Positions 45,651-57,463 of a DNA stretch of 64,000 nt are shown piece after piece; position 1 is the first letter of the stretch, and the number at the start of each line of letters is the position of its first letter. Position numbers and translations under genes: made by a program. The stretch comes from Cryptomeria japonica. Taxonomy: Eukaryota; Streptophyta; Pinopsida; Cupressales; Cupressaceae. Location: positions 181,748,977 through 181,812,976 of the forward strand of contig NC_081411.1 of assembly GCF_030272615.1 (NCBI RefSeq), read 5' to 3'. Below the pieces are notes generated by a model, which had not been told where the DNA came from, did no database searches, and saw nothing but the letters and a program-made list of their open reading frames with translations.

Positions 45651-47690
45651 CTTATAAAATAGAGTATATGAATCCATAGTGATCATCAATCAGACAACTT
45701 TAACAGTTATGAATTATCAAAAGCATAATGCAGAATGTCTTCAAATTACCAAAATACCCATGTATGATTACCTATTTATATCAAGTATGATTAACTGTAA
45801 AATTTCAAAGTTACTATTAAACTACATCGCTTCAAAGTCAGACAGAGCTAATATATTAAAGCAAAAATAATATTTTGAGGGTTTGGATTTTATAACTATT
45901 TTAACAAAATTCTTTCTCAGGCTACCCATTAAGCCAGGCCTACACCCTAGCCAGAATTTTTGGTTTCTCATTTACCCAAATCCCTTCTTCTATGAGGTGG
46001 TTTTCAAACCAATCCTTACAACTAGGTCCTTGGACTTGAAAGAGCCAGAGGAGAAAGTTTAGGCTTTGCCTAATTTCATCTCTTCTCAATGCAAATTCAC
46101 CTACATCAAAAATTGTCAAAATGGGCATCCTTGGGATCAAACGGTTGTTTAGTATAAGGTTATCATAGTGCCTTGGTTTGGGAATAGTTAATTCATCATC
46201 AAAATTAATCAACACTCTATCCAATTCCACAAGGATTGCTGGGATGAAAACCTCCCTGTAGATTCAGTCAACCACTTCTCTATCCCACTCAGTATATATG
46301 GCAACCACAAGAAACATTGTAGCAATATCAGGATTGGCCCTACTCTTGTCATCACTTTTCATGAAATCATTTCCTAATATCTTGGCCACTACATGCATAA
46401 ATACTTCATGCGGATATTGCAAGATGCTAAGCAATCTTTCATTCATAATCTCTCCCCAGAAGACCATTTGCCTTTTCAAGCTTTTGAGTCTTATCGAAGT
46501 ATCCATCTACAATAAGGAGCTTTTTGAACTTAATCTTAGACGTCAGGGTGTGATCAAACATTTCCTTAATGTTGAATTTAAAGGTGAAATCTTACCTTGA
46601 GTAATAAATTCCGAGGGGTCATATCATAAATATGAGTGAGTTGTGACTGTCAGCCTTTACACATAAGCCTCATATGAAACAAGCAATAGGACAAGGTCAG
46701 GAATCAGGATCGACCACATAGAAGAGAAATCAATATCCAGCCTCAAAGGCCGCTGCTAGAAGGACAAAATCCAACTTCATTCCTCGACAATAGAGAATGA
46801 GTGATACGTATCATCATTACTATGTCAAAGCTAGCCTAGTTTCAAATCGCTAAAAAGCGAATTGCATTGGCAATAGAAGGTGGAGTCTGGATGAGATCTT
46901 TAAGGATCTCAATAATAAATGCATTACTATAGATGACAATGGTTACGCAGCCCTTAAATATCTTTAAGGATATTTTCCAGCATTAACAATGATTAACTAG
47001 CAGTTATGATGTATGTTGTCATTTTTTGAATGGTGCAATGTAAGGGTTGCATAGCTGTTGTCACTATAGACCATGTATAAATTTATAATCATACACATAT
47101 GAGTAATAGAGTATGTGGGAGAGAAACAAAAAAGAGATAAATAAGTAAATAAATATATAAAAGATCAATGGAACAATGACACAAATAATAAATTATATAT
47201 ATATAAAGAAAACATCAGAAAAGATATAAAAAAATAAAAATAACAGAATATATAAAACAAAATATATATACATATGAGTATAAAAAAGATAAATGAAAAG
47301 ATGAATAAATATGATATAATAAAGCAGTATAAACCGATCAATAAAGATTTTATGTTCTCTATTTTATTTTATATTCTCTCAAAATATTTTATTTTATTTT
47401 TTATGGTATAATATTTTAATGAGAGGATATATTTTTAAGCATAATTGAAGTTTAATATTATACATTAGCCTAAAATCACACATTGAATGTTGATTTGAAG
47501 GCCTTAGTAACCTTTGATAAACTGGAAACTAATGATAAGAAGGTGACTGCTCTAAAGGGATATAATTCAATTAATTTAAAACATTTAAATTAATTTTTAT
47601 TTAATTATATATTTATTAAATCAATTTTAAATATTTGGATTTTTTTTTTTATTTATATATTTATTAAATTATTTTAAAAAATAAACTTTA
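45651..47690. other. Left part of the non-C block between C1 and C2
   Basis: Apart from the family X reading on the minus strand (45943-46506), this stretch is AT-rich without supported genes. 47100-47690 is especially A/T-rich. Confidence 0.5.
45943..46506 (-). pseudogene. Family X reading frame, copy 1 (unidentified)
   Basis: From ATG 46506 the minus strand reads MDTSIRLKSL...FWGE, LLSILQYPHEVFMHVVAKILGNDF, TMFLVVAIYTEWDREVVD, then one TGA at 46264-46266 (TGG expected), then IYREVFIPAILVELDRVLINFDDELTIPKPRHYDNLIL and a tail ending near 45940: about 188 codons with a single stop. It resembles 55252-55598 in residue pattern and spacing. I do not recognise the family. It could be a host gene remnant or part of another element. 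Confidence 0.5.
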
Positions 47691-48542
47691 ATGTCGCAGC
47701 GGCTCCTAAATCTCTATTATTTCCTCGAGGATTGGTCTATCGAATGCTCCCCCTCTAAAAATTTCTAATGTCACTACAAATAGGAAGTGTATTCTGAGCC
47801 TGTGGTTGAGTTGGGTAATATTTTAGGGGCTAAGTCCCGAATCCTTGTTGTTTTGAATAAAACCATGGGTGGGGATATTGCTCCAGATGTGGGTATTTTA
47901 TTAGAGACCATTTCACGAATCCTAGAGGTTTTGATAGATAGTGACAAACCCGTGGAGGTTCATGTTATTCCAGATGAGCATCTCATTGCTTAGGTATAAG
48001 ATATTGTTAATACTAATAAGGTATCTCTTAATTCTCCTTTAGCTAATAAGGTAATTTCTTCGATTTCGGTTGATTTGGAGACTTTGGAGAATGATTTGGC
48101 TACTTTTCCCACCAATAACTCTTTTGAGCTTCTCAATATGGATAATAATTTGGGGGCTTCAGGTCTTGTGTCTTCTCTTGCTCCCTTGGTCTCAGAAAAG
48201 GAGGAGGTTAGGGTAGATAAGGCACTTGTGGAGGTCACTCCTGGGCTTCCTTTGGTTCAAACCCCTCTTATCCCTACTTCACCCTTGTCTACTCCAGGGA
48301 AAAGGGGTCACAAGCCTAAGCATATTAAGACTAAATTAGAAATCGATGCGGGAATTCAATCAACTTTTCTTTCCTCTTTGGAGACTTCTAGAAAGAAAAG
48401 ATCAAAGAAACCCTTTAGTCCACCTCCCACAAGAGCCTTAGCTACTAAACGAAGTCTGCATAAGGTTTTTTTGGTTGGATTGGTTTCGCTAGTATCGTTG
48501 AATATTTCGAGGGGAGCTGATGCTTCCCCTCAGGCCCAATGA
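47691..48542 (+). pseudogene. LINE ORF1 remnant
   Basis: Frame from ATG 47691 with stops near 47766, 47778 and 47991; the longest open parts are 47787-47993 and 48075-48542. The end is Pro/Lys/Ser-rich (KRGHKPKHIKTKLE, SRKKRSKKPFSPPPTRAL). No RNA-recognition or knuckle motif remains, consistent with 5' truncation. Its stop TGA (48540-48542) overlaps the ORF2 start as ATGA. Confidence 0.6.
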
Positions 48543-51500
48543 AGATTATATCCTGGAATGTTAGGGGCTTAAACGCTCCTAACAAATGACTCTTGATTAA
48601 GTCACAATTAGACTTAATGAAGTGTGATCTGGTGTTGTTACAAGAAACTAAGCTAAATCTATCTTTGGCTGATAGGTTTTTTTCCTCTTGGAAAGTTTGG
48701 AATTTTTGCTCATCTCCCTCTTCTGGGGCTTTGGGTGGGCTGGCAATCCTTTGGAAAGATTCTACTATACATTTCTCATTAATTGCTTCCTCATCCAATT
48801 GGATGCTTGGGGTAGTTAAGAGCAGGTTGTCAAAGTTAAAATTTTGGTTATTTAATATGTATGGTCCATTGGGGGTTCTAGAAAAAAGAACACTTTGGAA
48901 TTACTTGGTTTCTCTTGCCACTCCTCTGTAGAATGTTTTTCTGATTTTTGGGGGAGATTTTAATGCAATTACTAGTAGGGATGAAAAGGTTGGGGGAATC
49001 ATCCCTAATAAGCATGGTATGTCAGACTTTTGCAACTTCATTCACTCGAATTTGGTTTGATCATAAACCTCTTAATGGGTCATTTACATGGACTAATATG
49101 CGTAGGGACTTTTGCCAAATTTCAGAAAGACTGGATCGTTTTATGGTTTCAGATAATTGGTTCAATTCAGGTCAAGATTTTGTGTCCTCAATTCTCCCCT
49201 TTACTGGCTCTGATCATTTCCCTATTCAGTTTTCTATTTTTGAGGATAGGGCTCCTAGAAAGTTACCTTTCAAGTTTGAGCCAATGTGGTTTAGGGACCA
49301 ATCATTTTTGCCTTCCTTAAAACATTGGTGGTATTCAGCTGCATTTTTTCTTGGGTCATGGATGTTTCAGCTTGTTAAGAAACTAGGCTTTTTAAAGTCA
49401 AGGATTAAGGATTGGAATGTGATGCATTTTAAGAATATTTTTGGTGAAAAGGCCAAGATTTAGGAGGAAATTGAGCAGCTTAATGAAAGCATTGTTGCTT
49501 CAGGGTTGTCTCCTGCAATATATGATAAGCTAAAGTTTTTGAACCTACAGTTGAGTGAGACCTTGGCTAGGGAAGAATCTTATTGGAGACAGAAGTCTAG
49601 GGATCTTTGGCTTTCTGAAGGCGATCAAAATACTAAATTCTTTCATTCCTCTTCTAAGCTCAAGAGACTTCGCAATCGAATCTCTTGTATTCACGACTCT
49701 AATGGTAATACACTGATAGATGAGGATGATATAACCGCTGAAGCTGTAAGGTTCTTTAAGTCTCTTCTTTCAGTGGAGCTGGTGGTGGTTGATGATGAGT
49801 TTGTAAATTTGATCCCCCCTTTAGTTTCCCCTAAGGATAATAGGTTGCTTATGGCCCCCTTTTCATTGGCTGAATTGAAAGAGATAGTCTTTTCCATGCA
49901 TCCGGAAAAGGTTCTAGGTCCGGATGGATTTACAGCCTTATTCTTTCAGAGATGTTGGGATTTTATTGGAAAGGATTTGTTGTTAGCCTTGGAGGAGTCT
50001 AGAAGGAATAGGTCGATCTTAAGAGAAATTAATACTACTCTTATAGCTATTATTCCAAAAGTAGATAATCCTACCTATTTTTCAGACTTTCGTCCAATTG
50101 CCTTGTGTAACACCTTATACAAAATCTTTACTAAGGCAATTTTGGTTAGGCTATCTAAACTCCTTCCTCAGATAATTTCTTTTGAGCAGGGTGGTTTTGT
50201 GCCTGGACGGGAAACTCCTGAAGGTGCTATTGTAGCGCATGAAATCCTGCACTCCATATCCTAGCAAAAGGTCTCGGTAATGATTCTTAAACTAGACATG
50301 CTTAAAGCCTATGATCATGTTAATTGGCAATCCCTGGTGGCGGTCTTGTATCGTTTTAGGTTTTCCCATAGTTGGGTCAAGTGGGTCTTTTCATGTATAT
50401 CCTCTACTTGCTTTTCAATTTTGATTAATGGTTCTCCCTCAGACTTTTTTGCTTCCTCCTAGGGAATTAGGCAAGGAGATCCTCTATCCCCTTTTTTGTT
50501 TATTCTTTTGGCAGAAGCATTGAGCAGGGCTATATCTAATGCTATGACTTTGGGTCTATGGTCAAGTATCAGAGTGGATGGCCTCCCTTCTTCACAATCT
50601 CATTGTTTATTTGCTAATGATACACTTCTATTTGGGATGGCTTCTATGAGGGAAGCTCGAGTTATTAAAAAAATTATTTCTAATTACGCTGCATTTTCTG
50701 GTCAAAAGGTTAATAATCAGAAGTCCAAAGTCTTTTTTGTGAATGTCCCCACATTAGTTTGGGACAATCTTGCCTACTTTTGGAGCTTTCATGTTGGGAC
50801 CTTTCCCTATATGTATTTGGGCATCCCTTTCTTTTTGGGTTCGGATAAGACCTCCTTTTGGGATAAATTAGTCCATTCTATTACCTCTAGAATTACCTCT
50901 TGGAATCATAAGTGGCTAAAAATGGCTGGTAAGATCCTTCTAATCAAATCAGTGTTGAGTGCCATTCCTACATACTTGATGTCTATCCTGCAGGCGCCTT
51001 CTCAAGTCATTAAGAAGATTAAGGTTTCCCTCAGGACGTTCCTTTGGAGTGACAATTTAGGAGGATAAATGAAGATCCCTCTTCTTGCTTGGGATAAAAT
51101 ATGTCATCCCAAGGAGGTGGGGGTTATGTCATCCCAAGGAGGTGGGATAAAATATGTCATCCCAAGGAGGTGGGGGTGGAATAAATTGATTTGGAAGTTA
51201 TATGCAAACCCCTAGAGTAAATGGGCTTCTATCATGCTCGCCAAGTATTTAAGGGGAGCACCCAACGAAAGGATTTTTACTGCAACATCCCTTCCAAAGG
51301 GCTCTGCGTTTTGGAATTTTTTGATTTCTTGTAGGGAGGTGATCTTACCACATTTATCTTGGGTGGTCCATAATGGCAAAAGGGCTCATTTTTTGGATGA
51401 AGTTTGGAATGGGCATCCTGCTCTCTCAGCTATTTGTGACTGGTCCCCTTTACCGGATATTTTGTCAGATCTTTGGGGACCTTTTGTTGTAGATTATTTC

Positions 51501-52791
51501 AACATTATCACCTCAGGTCCATGTTTAGTGGCTAAATGGAAGGATATCCTTCCCCTATCTATTAATAATGGTATTATTTTAGCTTTTATAGAAGAACTTT
51601 GTAAAAGACCTTTACTTTTCCATATGAAGGAGGACTCTTTGGTTTGGGTTAAAAATGCTACAGGTTCTTATTTAGTTAAAGAGGGGTACAATTCTTTGGT
51701 TCAGGCCCCCTTGCCATCTTGTTGGCCTACTAAGCTTTTCTGGCATCCTGCTTGTCTTCCAAAGGCAAGGGCTTTTGCTTGGTTGGCAGTCCAAGATAAA
51801 GTCCTTACTGAAATGCGGTTGGATAGACTTGGGATTACAATAGTTTTTCCTTGTCTTTTCTGTGGTTATTGTATGGAATTGATGGATCACCTTTTCTGGC
51901 TATGTCCTTTTGCCTCTGAGTGTTGGTATTGGTTGTTTGATATGTTAGGATGGTCTTCTACTCTCTGTCCAAATCTACTTTCACAATTTATGTCATGGCC
52001 CTTGTTGTTTCCCTCTTCGTTCTATTCATCTCTTTGGGTTGTCACTCCATCTTTGCTAATTTGGAATCTTTGGCTTGAAAGGAATTCAAGAATCTTCAAA
52101 CATAAATCCTCATCTTTGACAGTCATAATTGGTAAAATTCAAGCTTCCATTAGTGAAGTGGTGCTTGCTTTCATTCATAGAAATTTAGATCATCTCAGGT
52201 CCTTTTCTCATTGGGATAATCGGGTCACTTGGTGATGGTCTTTACTTCATTTGATGCCTTCTCATGGGGTTATAACAGATGGAGTTTCTTCGACTCTTAA
52301 GCGTAAGATGGCTAAATGGAGTCCTCCTCCTTTTCCTTCATTCAAACTTTAGTTTGATGGGGCCTCTAAGGGTAATTCGGGGAGGTCTGGGGTTGGGGTA
52401 ATTATTTTTGATCATTCCTCAAAGATCATCAAAGTAGTGGGTAAATATATTGGTCATGGCACTAATAATGTGGCTAAGTTTTAGGCCTTATCCTTTGGAC
52501 TTGATCTTGCTCATTCTTTAAACATTAAGGACATTGTTATTGAAGGTGATTCAATGCTGGTATTTCAGGCGGTTGGTAGAAAAAAGTGTCTCTCTTAGCA
52601 CTTGCAATATTTTTTAGAGCACATTCTCCTTCAACTAAATGGCTTTTCCACTTTCTCTATTTCTCACTATTTTAGAGAAATTAATGCTTTCACGGATTTT
52701 CTTGCAAACAAGGCTATTGTTGAGGGTGTTGATCATATAGAACTTGCCCCTTTGGATTTTCCTATCTCTTGCGTGAAACTTCTCTCTTAAC
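48539..52791 (+). pseudogene. LINE ORF2: endonuclease, reverse transcriptase, zf-RVT, RNase H
   Basis: ATG 48539 reads MKIISWNVRGLN, the endonuclease start, then LVLLQETKL, GGDFNAI (about 48951-48971), a frameshift near 49055, and GSDHFPI. Reverse transcriptase: EKVLGPDGF, FRPIALCNTLYKI, EQGGFVPGR, LDMLKAYDHVNW, GIRQGDPLSPFLF; the catalytic FADD is FAND (Asn at 50616-50618). zf-RVT has KLFWHPACLPKARAFAWLA...CLFC......DHLFWLCPF (about 51730-51915). A plant RNase H domain follows (FDGASKGNSG.SGVG, IEGDSMLVF). Stops: 48587 (TGA), 48929, 49461, 50262, 50460, 51066 and more. It makes new copies by target-primed reverse transcription when intact; this copy is inactive. Confidence 0.87.
51085..51180 (+). 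repeat. Short tandem repeat within LINE ORF2
   Basis: ATGTCATCCCAAGGAGGTGGG occurs three times, with one full GGGATAAAAT.. unit duplicated. This is likely replication slippage after the element died. Confidence 0.85.
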
Positions 52792-54089
52792 AGACCTTTC
52801 ATTCAGAAACTTCCTTCATTCCCTATTCTTGGTGTGGTTGTTCTTTCGTAAGTGCCTATAATGAGGGTGTTGGCCTTCGGGGCAATATCCTTGCTACTGA
52901 CATTTATTGGGAGAATCTCCTCATTAAGGAGAGAGTTTTGTTGTGGTTTCTTTTTCTAGATTTGCCATTTTGTCACTTATAAGAGTGAGATTGTATGGGT
53001 TCATGTGTAATTATTGTCCTTTATGGTCAGATGTGGGATATCTTATGTTTGGCTAGCAGTTTTGGTATTTTTGGGCTTCTTGCTTGGCATTGACCTATCC
53101 CATGAGGCTTCATTCTGGGCTTACGAGTTTATTATCACAGTAGATGGATACCTTGGTTTCCTTTGGATATTTTGAGGATTTCTTTGGTATTGGATCTTCT
53201 ATGTCAGTCATTTAATTTCATGGTTGGACTCTATTAAAATACATTGAGTCTAATTTTCTTCTTTTTTGGTAATCATTTCTCTTTATGGTTAGATATGGGT
53301 AACTTTACCATGAGCTTTCATTTCACACTATGTAGAGTTGGTCCTTCTGTGGAATCATTTTGTTCTGTGGGTATCCTGCTAGTTAGGTAGTTGCTTTAAT
53401 GATTCGGTTTGTTGTAAAGATATGAGGGAATTATTTTCATCTTTTCATATGAGTTCTCTTTCTTGGCAGTTTCTCTCATGATGTTGAGATAATCATACAT
53501 TGGTTATCCTTTTCTCTATTATATTCCAGATGAGGGACAGGTTATTTGGTGGTGCAGATGGCTCCTTATCTTGTTGTTGTTATGGCTTTTGTTTTGGATT
53601 CTTTTATGGATAGGCCTCTCCCTGATTCCTGAGGGTTTTTTCCATCGTTCTCTACTTATTATATGGATGGGCATATGTTTGCTAACTATTCTTGTGTTGT
53701 CAGGACTGCTTTTACTTGGTTCCCTTCTAGCTATGGGTTTGTTCTCTGCAGGGCCTTGGAGTCATGTGGTGCATAGACCTGGTTTGGTCCCTTTTGGGTG
53801 ATGACACTATTTTTGTGGACATGGTGGTCTCATTTTGAGGTGCCATCTTCTTCACTGATTCCTATAAGCTTTTTCCAAGCTTCCTTTATATCTAATGCGA
53901 TTGATATTGTAATCAGGGGTTGTATCTGGGTTGCCTATGGGCTTTTGTAATGGGTAAACAGGCTTTTGTTTTTTTAGCAATACTAAAGGGTTTTCTTACT
54001 AGTTCTTTCCCTTTAGTGCTCGTTGAACCATACACCATGTAAAAAATATAAAGATTTAATATAATTTCAATGGTTCATCCACTTTTATC
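52792..54089 (+). other. LINE 3' untranslated region
   Basis: T/G-rich, no long frame of its own, ending in the poly(A) tract. Confidence 0.6.
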
Positions 54090-54102
54090 AAAAAAAAAAA
54101 AA

Positions 54103-55251
54103 TTAAATATAAATGATTTTAAGAGATGTTTCGACATCTATACGAATTGTTAACTCCCAAAATAAAACTCTTAAAACATATTAAAAAAATTATCTTAACT
54201 ATGTGAATTCTTTTTTAAGTTAAGCCTTTGAATTATATTCAATAGGATTGTAAATACATGTGCATGTACCTAGTTAGTTGGACTTTTTTTTTATATTGAA
54301 ATTATGTATAAAAAATTACAAGTTAGTTGGACTTTTAATTCACTTGTTTTTCATGAGATAAACATCTTTTTTTTATATTTATAATCAATGTACAAATAAT
54401 TAATTAAATGAACTTGATTTATTTTTTAATATTAAATATAGAGGAAGAAACATTACATAAAAAATATCACGGTATTAAATTTATTTCCATTGTTTAACAA
54501 AATATTGAAATAACCTATCTCATAAACATTGAGATCCTTATTGGATGCTATCACTTGCAGCCAATCCTTGGCATTATATTTTTTTAAATACTTCTTTGTT
54601 AAGCACTTCAAATATCTTTTAGAAAAGGTCGTCTCAAAAGTGACACTGAGTTAGCTCTTTAACTTTAGAGAAGAAATTAGACTAGACCTGCTATTTTTTT
54701 ATGGTGAAAATTAATTCTTATATCGACACAAATTAATAACTATTCAAGCTATTTCAAAACATAATGATTATGCTAAGTATCCTTTCATGGCATGACGGCA
54801 GGAACAAATAATAAAATGAAATAGAAAACATTTTTATATCCATAAGAGGCAAATTGAAACGAACTGGAATTTGCAAAATTATCATTAATATATATGTTTC
54901 ACAAATTTACAATTTTTACATGTTAGAGTCCCTCAAATACTTTAAATCCAAAATAAGTGCAAGGTTACAAGGAAATAGCCAAAAAAAAAAAACTACTAGG
55001 GGTCAGGGCTAGGGCAGAGGCAATGGACACATTCATGGTTTACCCTAAGAATCTTTCCCTCCCTCTATGTATAATTCTTTAGACATTATAAGATGTGAGA
55101 ATTATTCAAGCCATATGTAGTCTAGAAAGTCATCCAAGAGAAAGTCCCTACCAATCCGTGCCCATTTCCTATGACACGTCAACTTCTCCACATTCAGGTT
55201 CAAAAGACAAGGTTGCCTAGCCACTGTTTGGTCAAGGAGGAGAAGTCTGGT
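54103..55251. other. AT-rich non-coding region
   Basis: No gene supported on either strand. Confidence 0.5.
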
Positions 55252-55598
55252 TAATTCATTCGCCCAAGGGATTCCCACCCCAATTTTGTAAAGATGACAC
55301 CAGTAATGTCATCTCCAAGGAAGTCTTCTTTAAACACCTTCCTTAACAGCAACAACATATCCACCTTATCTCCTCCAAGGTCCAGAAGAGACACCAAGAA
55401 CCGGGATGTAACTTTTGTGTTAACATGGTATCTATTTTCATTTCACAGAAACTCTCTGCCCAACACCATCCTCACAACCTCACTAGTGAACATCTCAACC
55501 TCCTTATAGATTGATTGGAGGGTTGGGTCTCTAAAGGAGCCCAAAAAGGCCCTCTGATCCTCCGCAGACATGCTTCTCAAGTAGATAGGAGTGTCCAT
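55252..55598 (-). pseudogene. Family X reading frame, copy 2 (unidentified)
   Basis: From ATG 55598 the minus strand reads MDTPIYLRSMSAEDQRAFLG, LQSIYKEVEMFTSEVVRMVLGREFL, a TGA at 55443-55445, then SRFLVSLLDLGGDKVDMLLLLRKVFKEDF and further to about 55252. Positions of MDT, F-G, L-SI, LG-(D/E)F, FLV, VD and (K/E)VF agree with copy 1 within two residues over 87. Function unknown. Confidence 0.5.
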
Positions 55599-55705
55599 CT
55601 TGAGAAATTAGAATACCAAATTATACATCATGAGCCTATAAACCTAAACTAGAGGCATAATTTAACTACCACGAGTTCTAACGATTTATCTACCAAAGGC
55701 TAATT
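55530..55705. repeat. Imperfect duplication of the family X start region (left copy)
   Basis: Matches 56327-56493. Both contain CAGACATGCTTCTCAAG, CCATCTTGAGAAAT and TTATCTACCAAAGG in the same order. Confidence 0.8.
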
Positions 55706-56326
55706 GAAGATGAAAGAAGCAAAGATCGTCTATAAATAGAAGAAGCTCTTGATTGTAATAATTCCTTCTCTAACCGTATAAATTCCTTTAAATTTTTTTA
55801 GATCTTTTGTATATCTCTACAAATCTTTCCCATAATTTCACTAGTGTGCGAAATTGGAAACAACTCTAAACCAGTACCAAATACCATATTGGAAGTTTTG
55901 TTGAAGTCATGGGGGTAGAGTGGATTGCAGTTAGTGATAAGACATATATTAAATGACCAGCATTATCAATTATGACATTTGATACGTGTCTATTGAATTC
56001 AATTCCATTCTAGGCACTTTTTGGAGAACTACTTTCTCTTCAGAAATTTGGGCCAAAACTAAACTTCAGTCATTGATCTACGATCATCAAACGGTTTAAA
56101 ATCATTGACGGATTTTAGGTACGTGTGGTGTTAATGAGGTCGCACTTATCGATACATCATGCAGAGTCCTAAATCAATGTGATGTGATGTGATGTGACTT
56201 ATCTATTAATGACAATGAATTCATGAAATCGCTAATAAAATATATATTTTTCCATACATAACAAAATATTAGCCAAAAAAATTAAATAATTTTCAAATTG
56301 TGGATAAAAATTGCCAATACACTTAA
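55706..56326. other. Non-coding region
   Basis: No gene supported. A short GTGAT repeat lies near 56182-56200. Confidence 0.5.
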
Positions 56327-56493
56327 ACGGAACCCAAAAATCCCTTTTGGTCCTCCACAGACATGCTTCTCAAGCAAATAGGAGTATCCATCTTGAGAAA
56401 TAATAATACCAAATTATACAGCCTGAGCCTATAACCCTAAACTAGATGTAGAATTAAACTACCATGAGCTCTGACAACTTATCTACCAAAGGC
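56327..56493 (-). pseudogene. Family X start fragment, copy 3
   Basis: Reads MDTPICLRSMSVEDQKGFLG on the minus strand from about 56393, then diverges. Imperfect duplicate of 55530-55705, ending exactly where C2 sequence begins. Confidence 0.55.
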
Positions 56494-56494
56494 A

Positions 56495-57081
56495 TTGCAA
56501 ATGAGGATGATGCAACCAGTCAGAAGGACAATCAGGAAAATCCACCTATCAACCACAATTAGAGATCACTGGTAAGGAAAATGAATGCCCATGAATTCAA
56601 TGGTAGATGTTTTGTTTGCAATAGGTTTCGTCATATTGAAAGTCAATAAAGAAATAGAGCAAATCATAATAATAATTCAGGTACCAGTCAGTGTTTTAAT
56701 TGTAAGAAATATGTTCATAGGACAATATATTGTAGAATGAATGTGAAATTTCATTCATGTGGAAATTTTGGACATATGACTAATCAATGTAGGTCAAGAA
56801 ATGATCAAGGATACAACAAGGCAATTCAAAAGAACAATGTCACTTGCTATGCATGCAACAAAATATGACACATTCCCAAATATTGTAGATGCAAGAATAC
56901 ACTAGAAAGGAATGACACATCCAATGAGAAGGAAAAGCAAAAGATTGATGAAATCCGACAAGATCATGCTAAATAGTGGGTTAAGAAATCTGAACATCAA
57001 CTGACAGAGGCAAATACCCCAGTTACTCAACCGACAGAGTAGAATGTTCTTGCACCGATAGGAAACTCATTTGGTAGCTAA
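56495..57081 (+). pseudogene. Element C2 gag-like ORF, C-terminal part
   Basis: Knuckle region: CNRFRHIESQ, CFNCKKYVHRTIYC (first His position altered), FHSCGNFGHMTNQC and CYACNKI-stop-HIPKYC, followed by a Lys/Glu-rich and Thr/Pro tail ending at TAA 57079-57081. Stops and lost cysteines make it inactive. Same arrangement as C1 and B. Confidence 0.72.
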
Positions 57082-57463
57082 GGCATTAGCCTTAGGAGGA
57101 GGCAAAATAATGATAGATCTTAAATTTCCCCTAGTAGTGGTCTGAAAGCTTGTTTCAGATCTTGGAGAAGTCATTTTGAAGGTTCATCGACACTGAGATA
57201 ATGGATTTTGAATCCGGTATGATATGTCATTACCCATTTATGTCAATGAGAAATTAGGATTTCGCAGAATTAAAGGTCAAAAAGTTATTTTCATTTTTTA
57301 TCACACAACATTTAGAACAAACCAGAGGGAGTTTAAGATGACCTAAGATGATCAAGAGAATCTTCAAGCAAATTCCAGTGCATTTCGAGCAGATTTTCAA
57401 GGATTTTCACTAGTGAAGGTTGTGAGGTATTTTCTTAGTTTTCGAGCTATCTTTTCAAATACA

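Larger units (their letters stand above)
47691..54102 (+). mobile_element. L1-type LINE retrotransposon, decayed, probably 5'-truncated
   Basis: In order: the remainder of ORF1, ORF2 with apurinic endonuclease, reverse transcriptase, zf-RVT and RNase H domains, a long T-rich 3' untranslated region, and a 13-base poly(A) at 54090-54102. All coding parts carry stops and at least one frameshift. No clear target duplication was found, so the 5' boundary (ATG at 47691) is approximate. Confidence 0.85.

Noticed and set aside
47100-47690. Long AT-rich tract considered as an origin or scaffold-attachment site
   Set aside because: Composition alone is not evidence, and no specific motif was found.
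53571-53801. Hydrophobic frame in the LINE 3' region resembling a membrane peptide
   Set aside because: T/G-rich 3' UTR sequence. No start context or homologue recognised.
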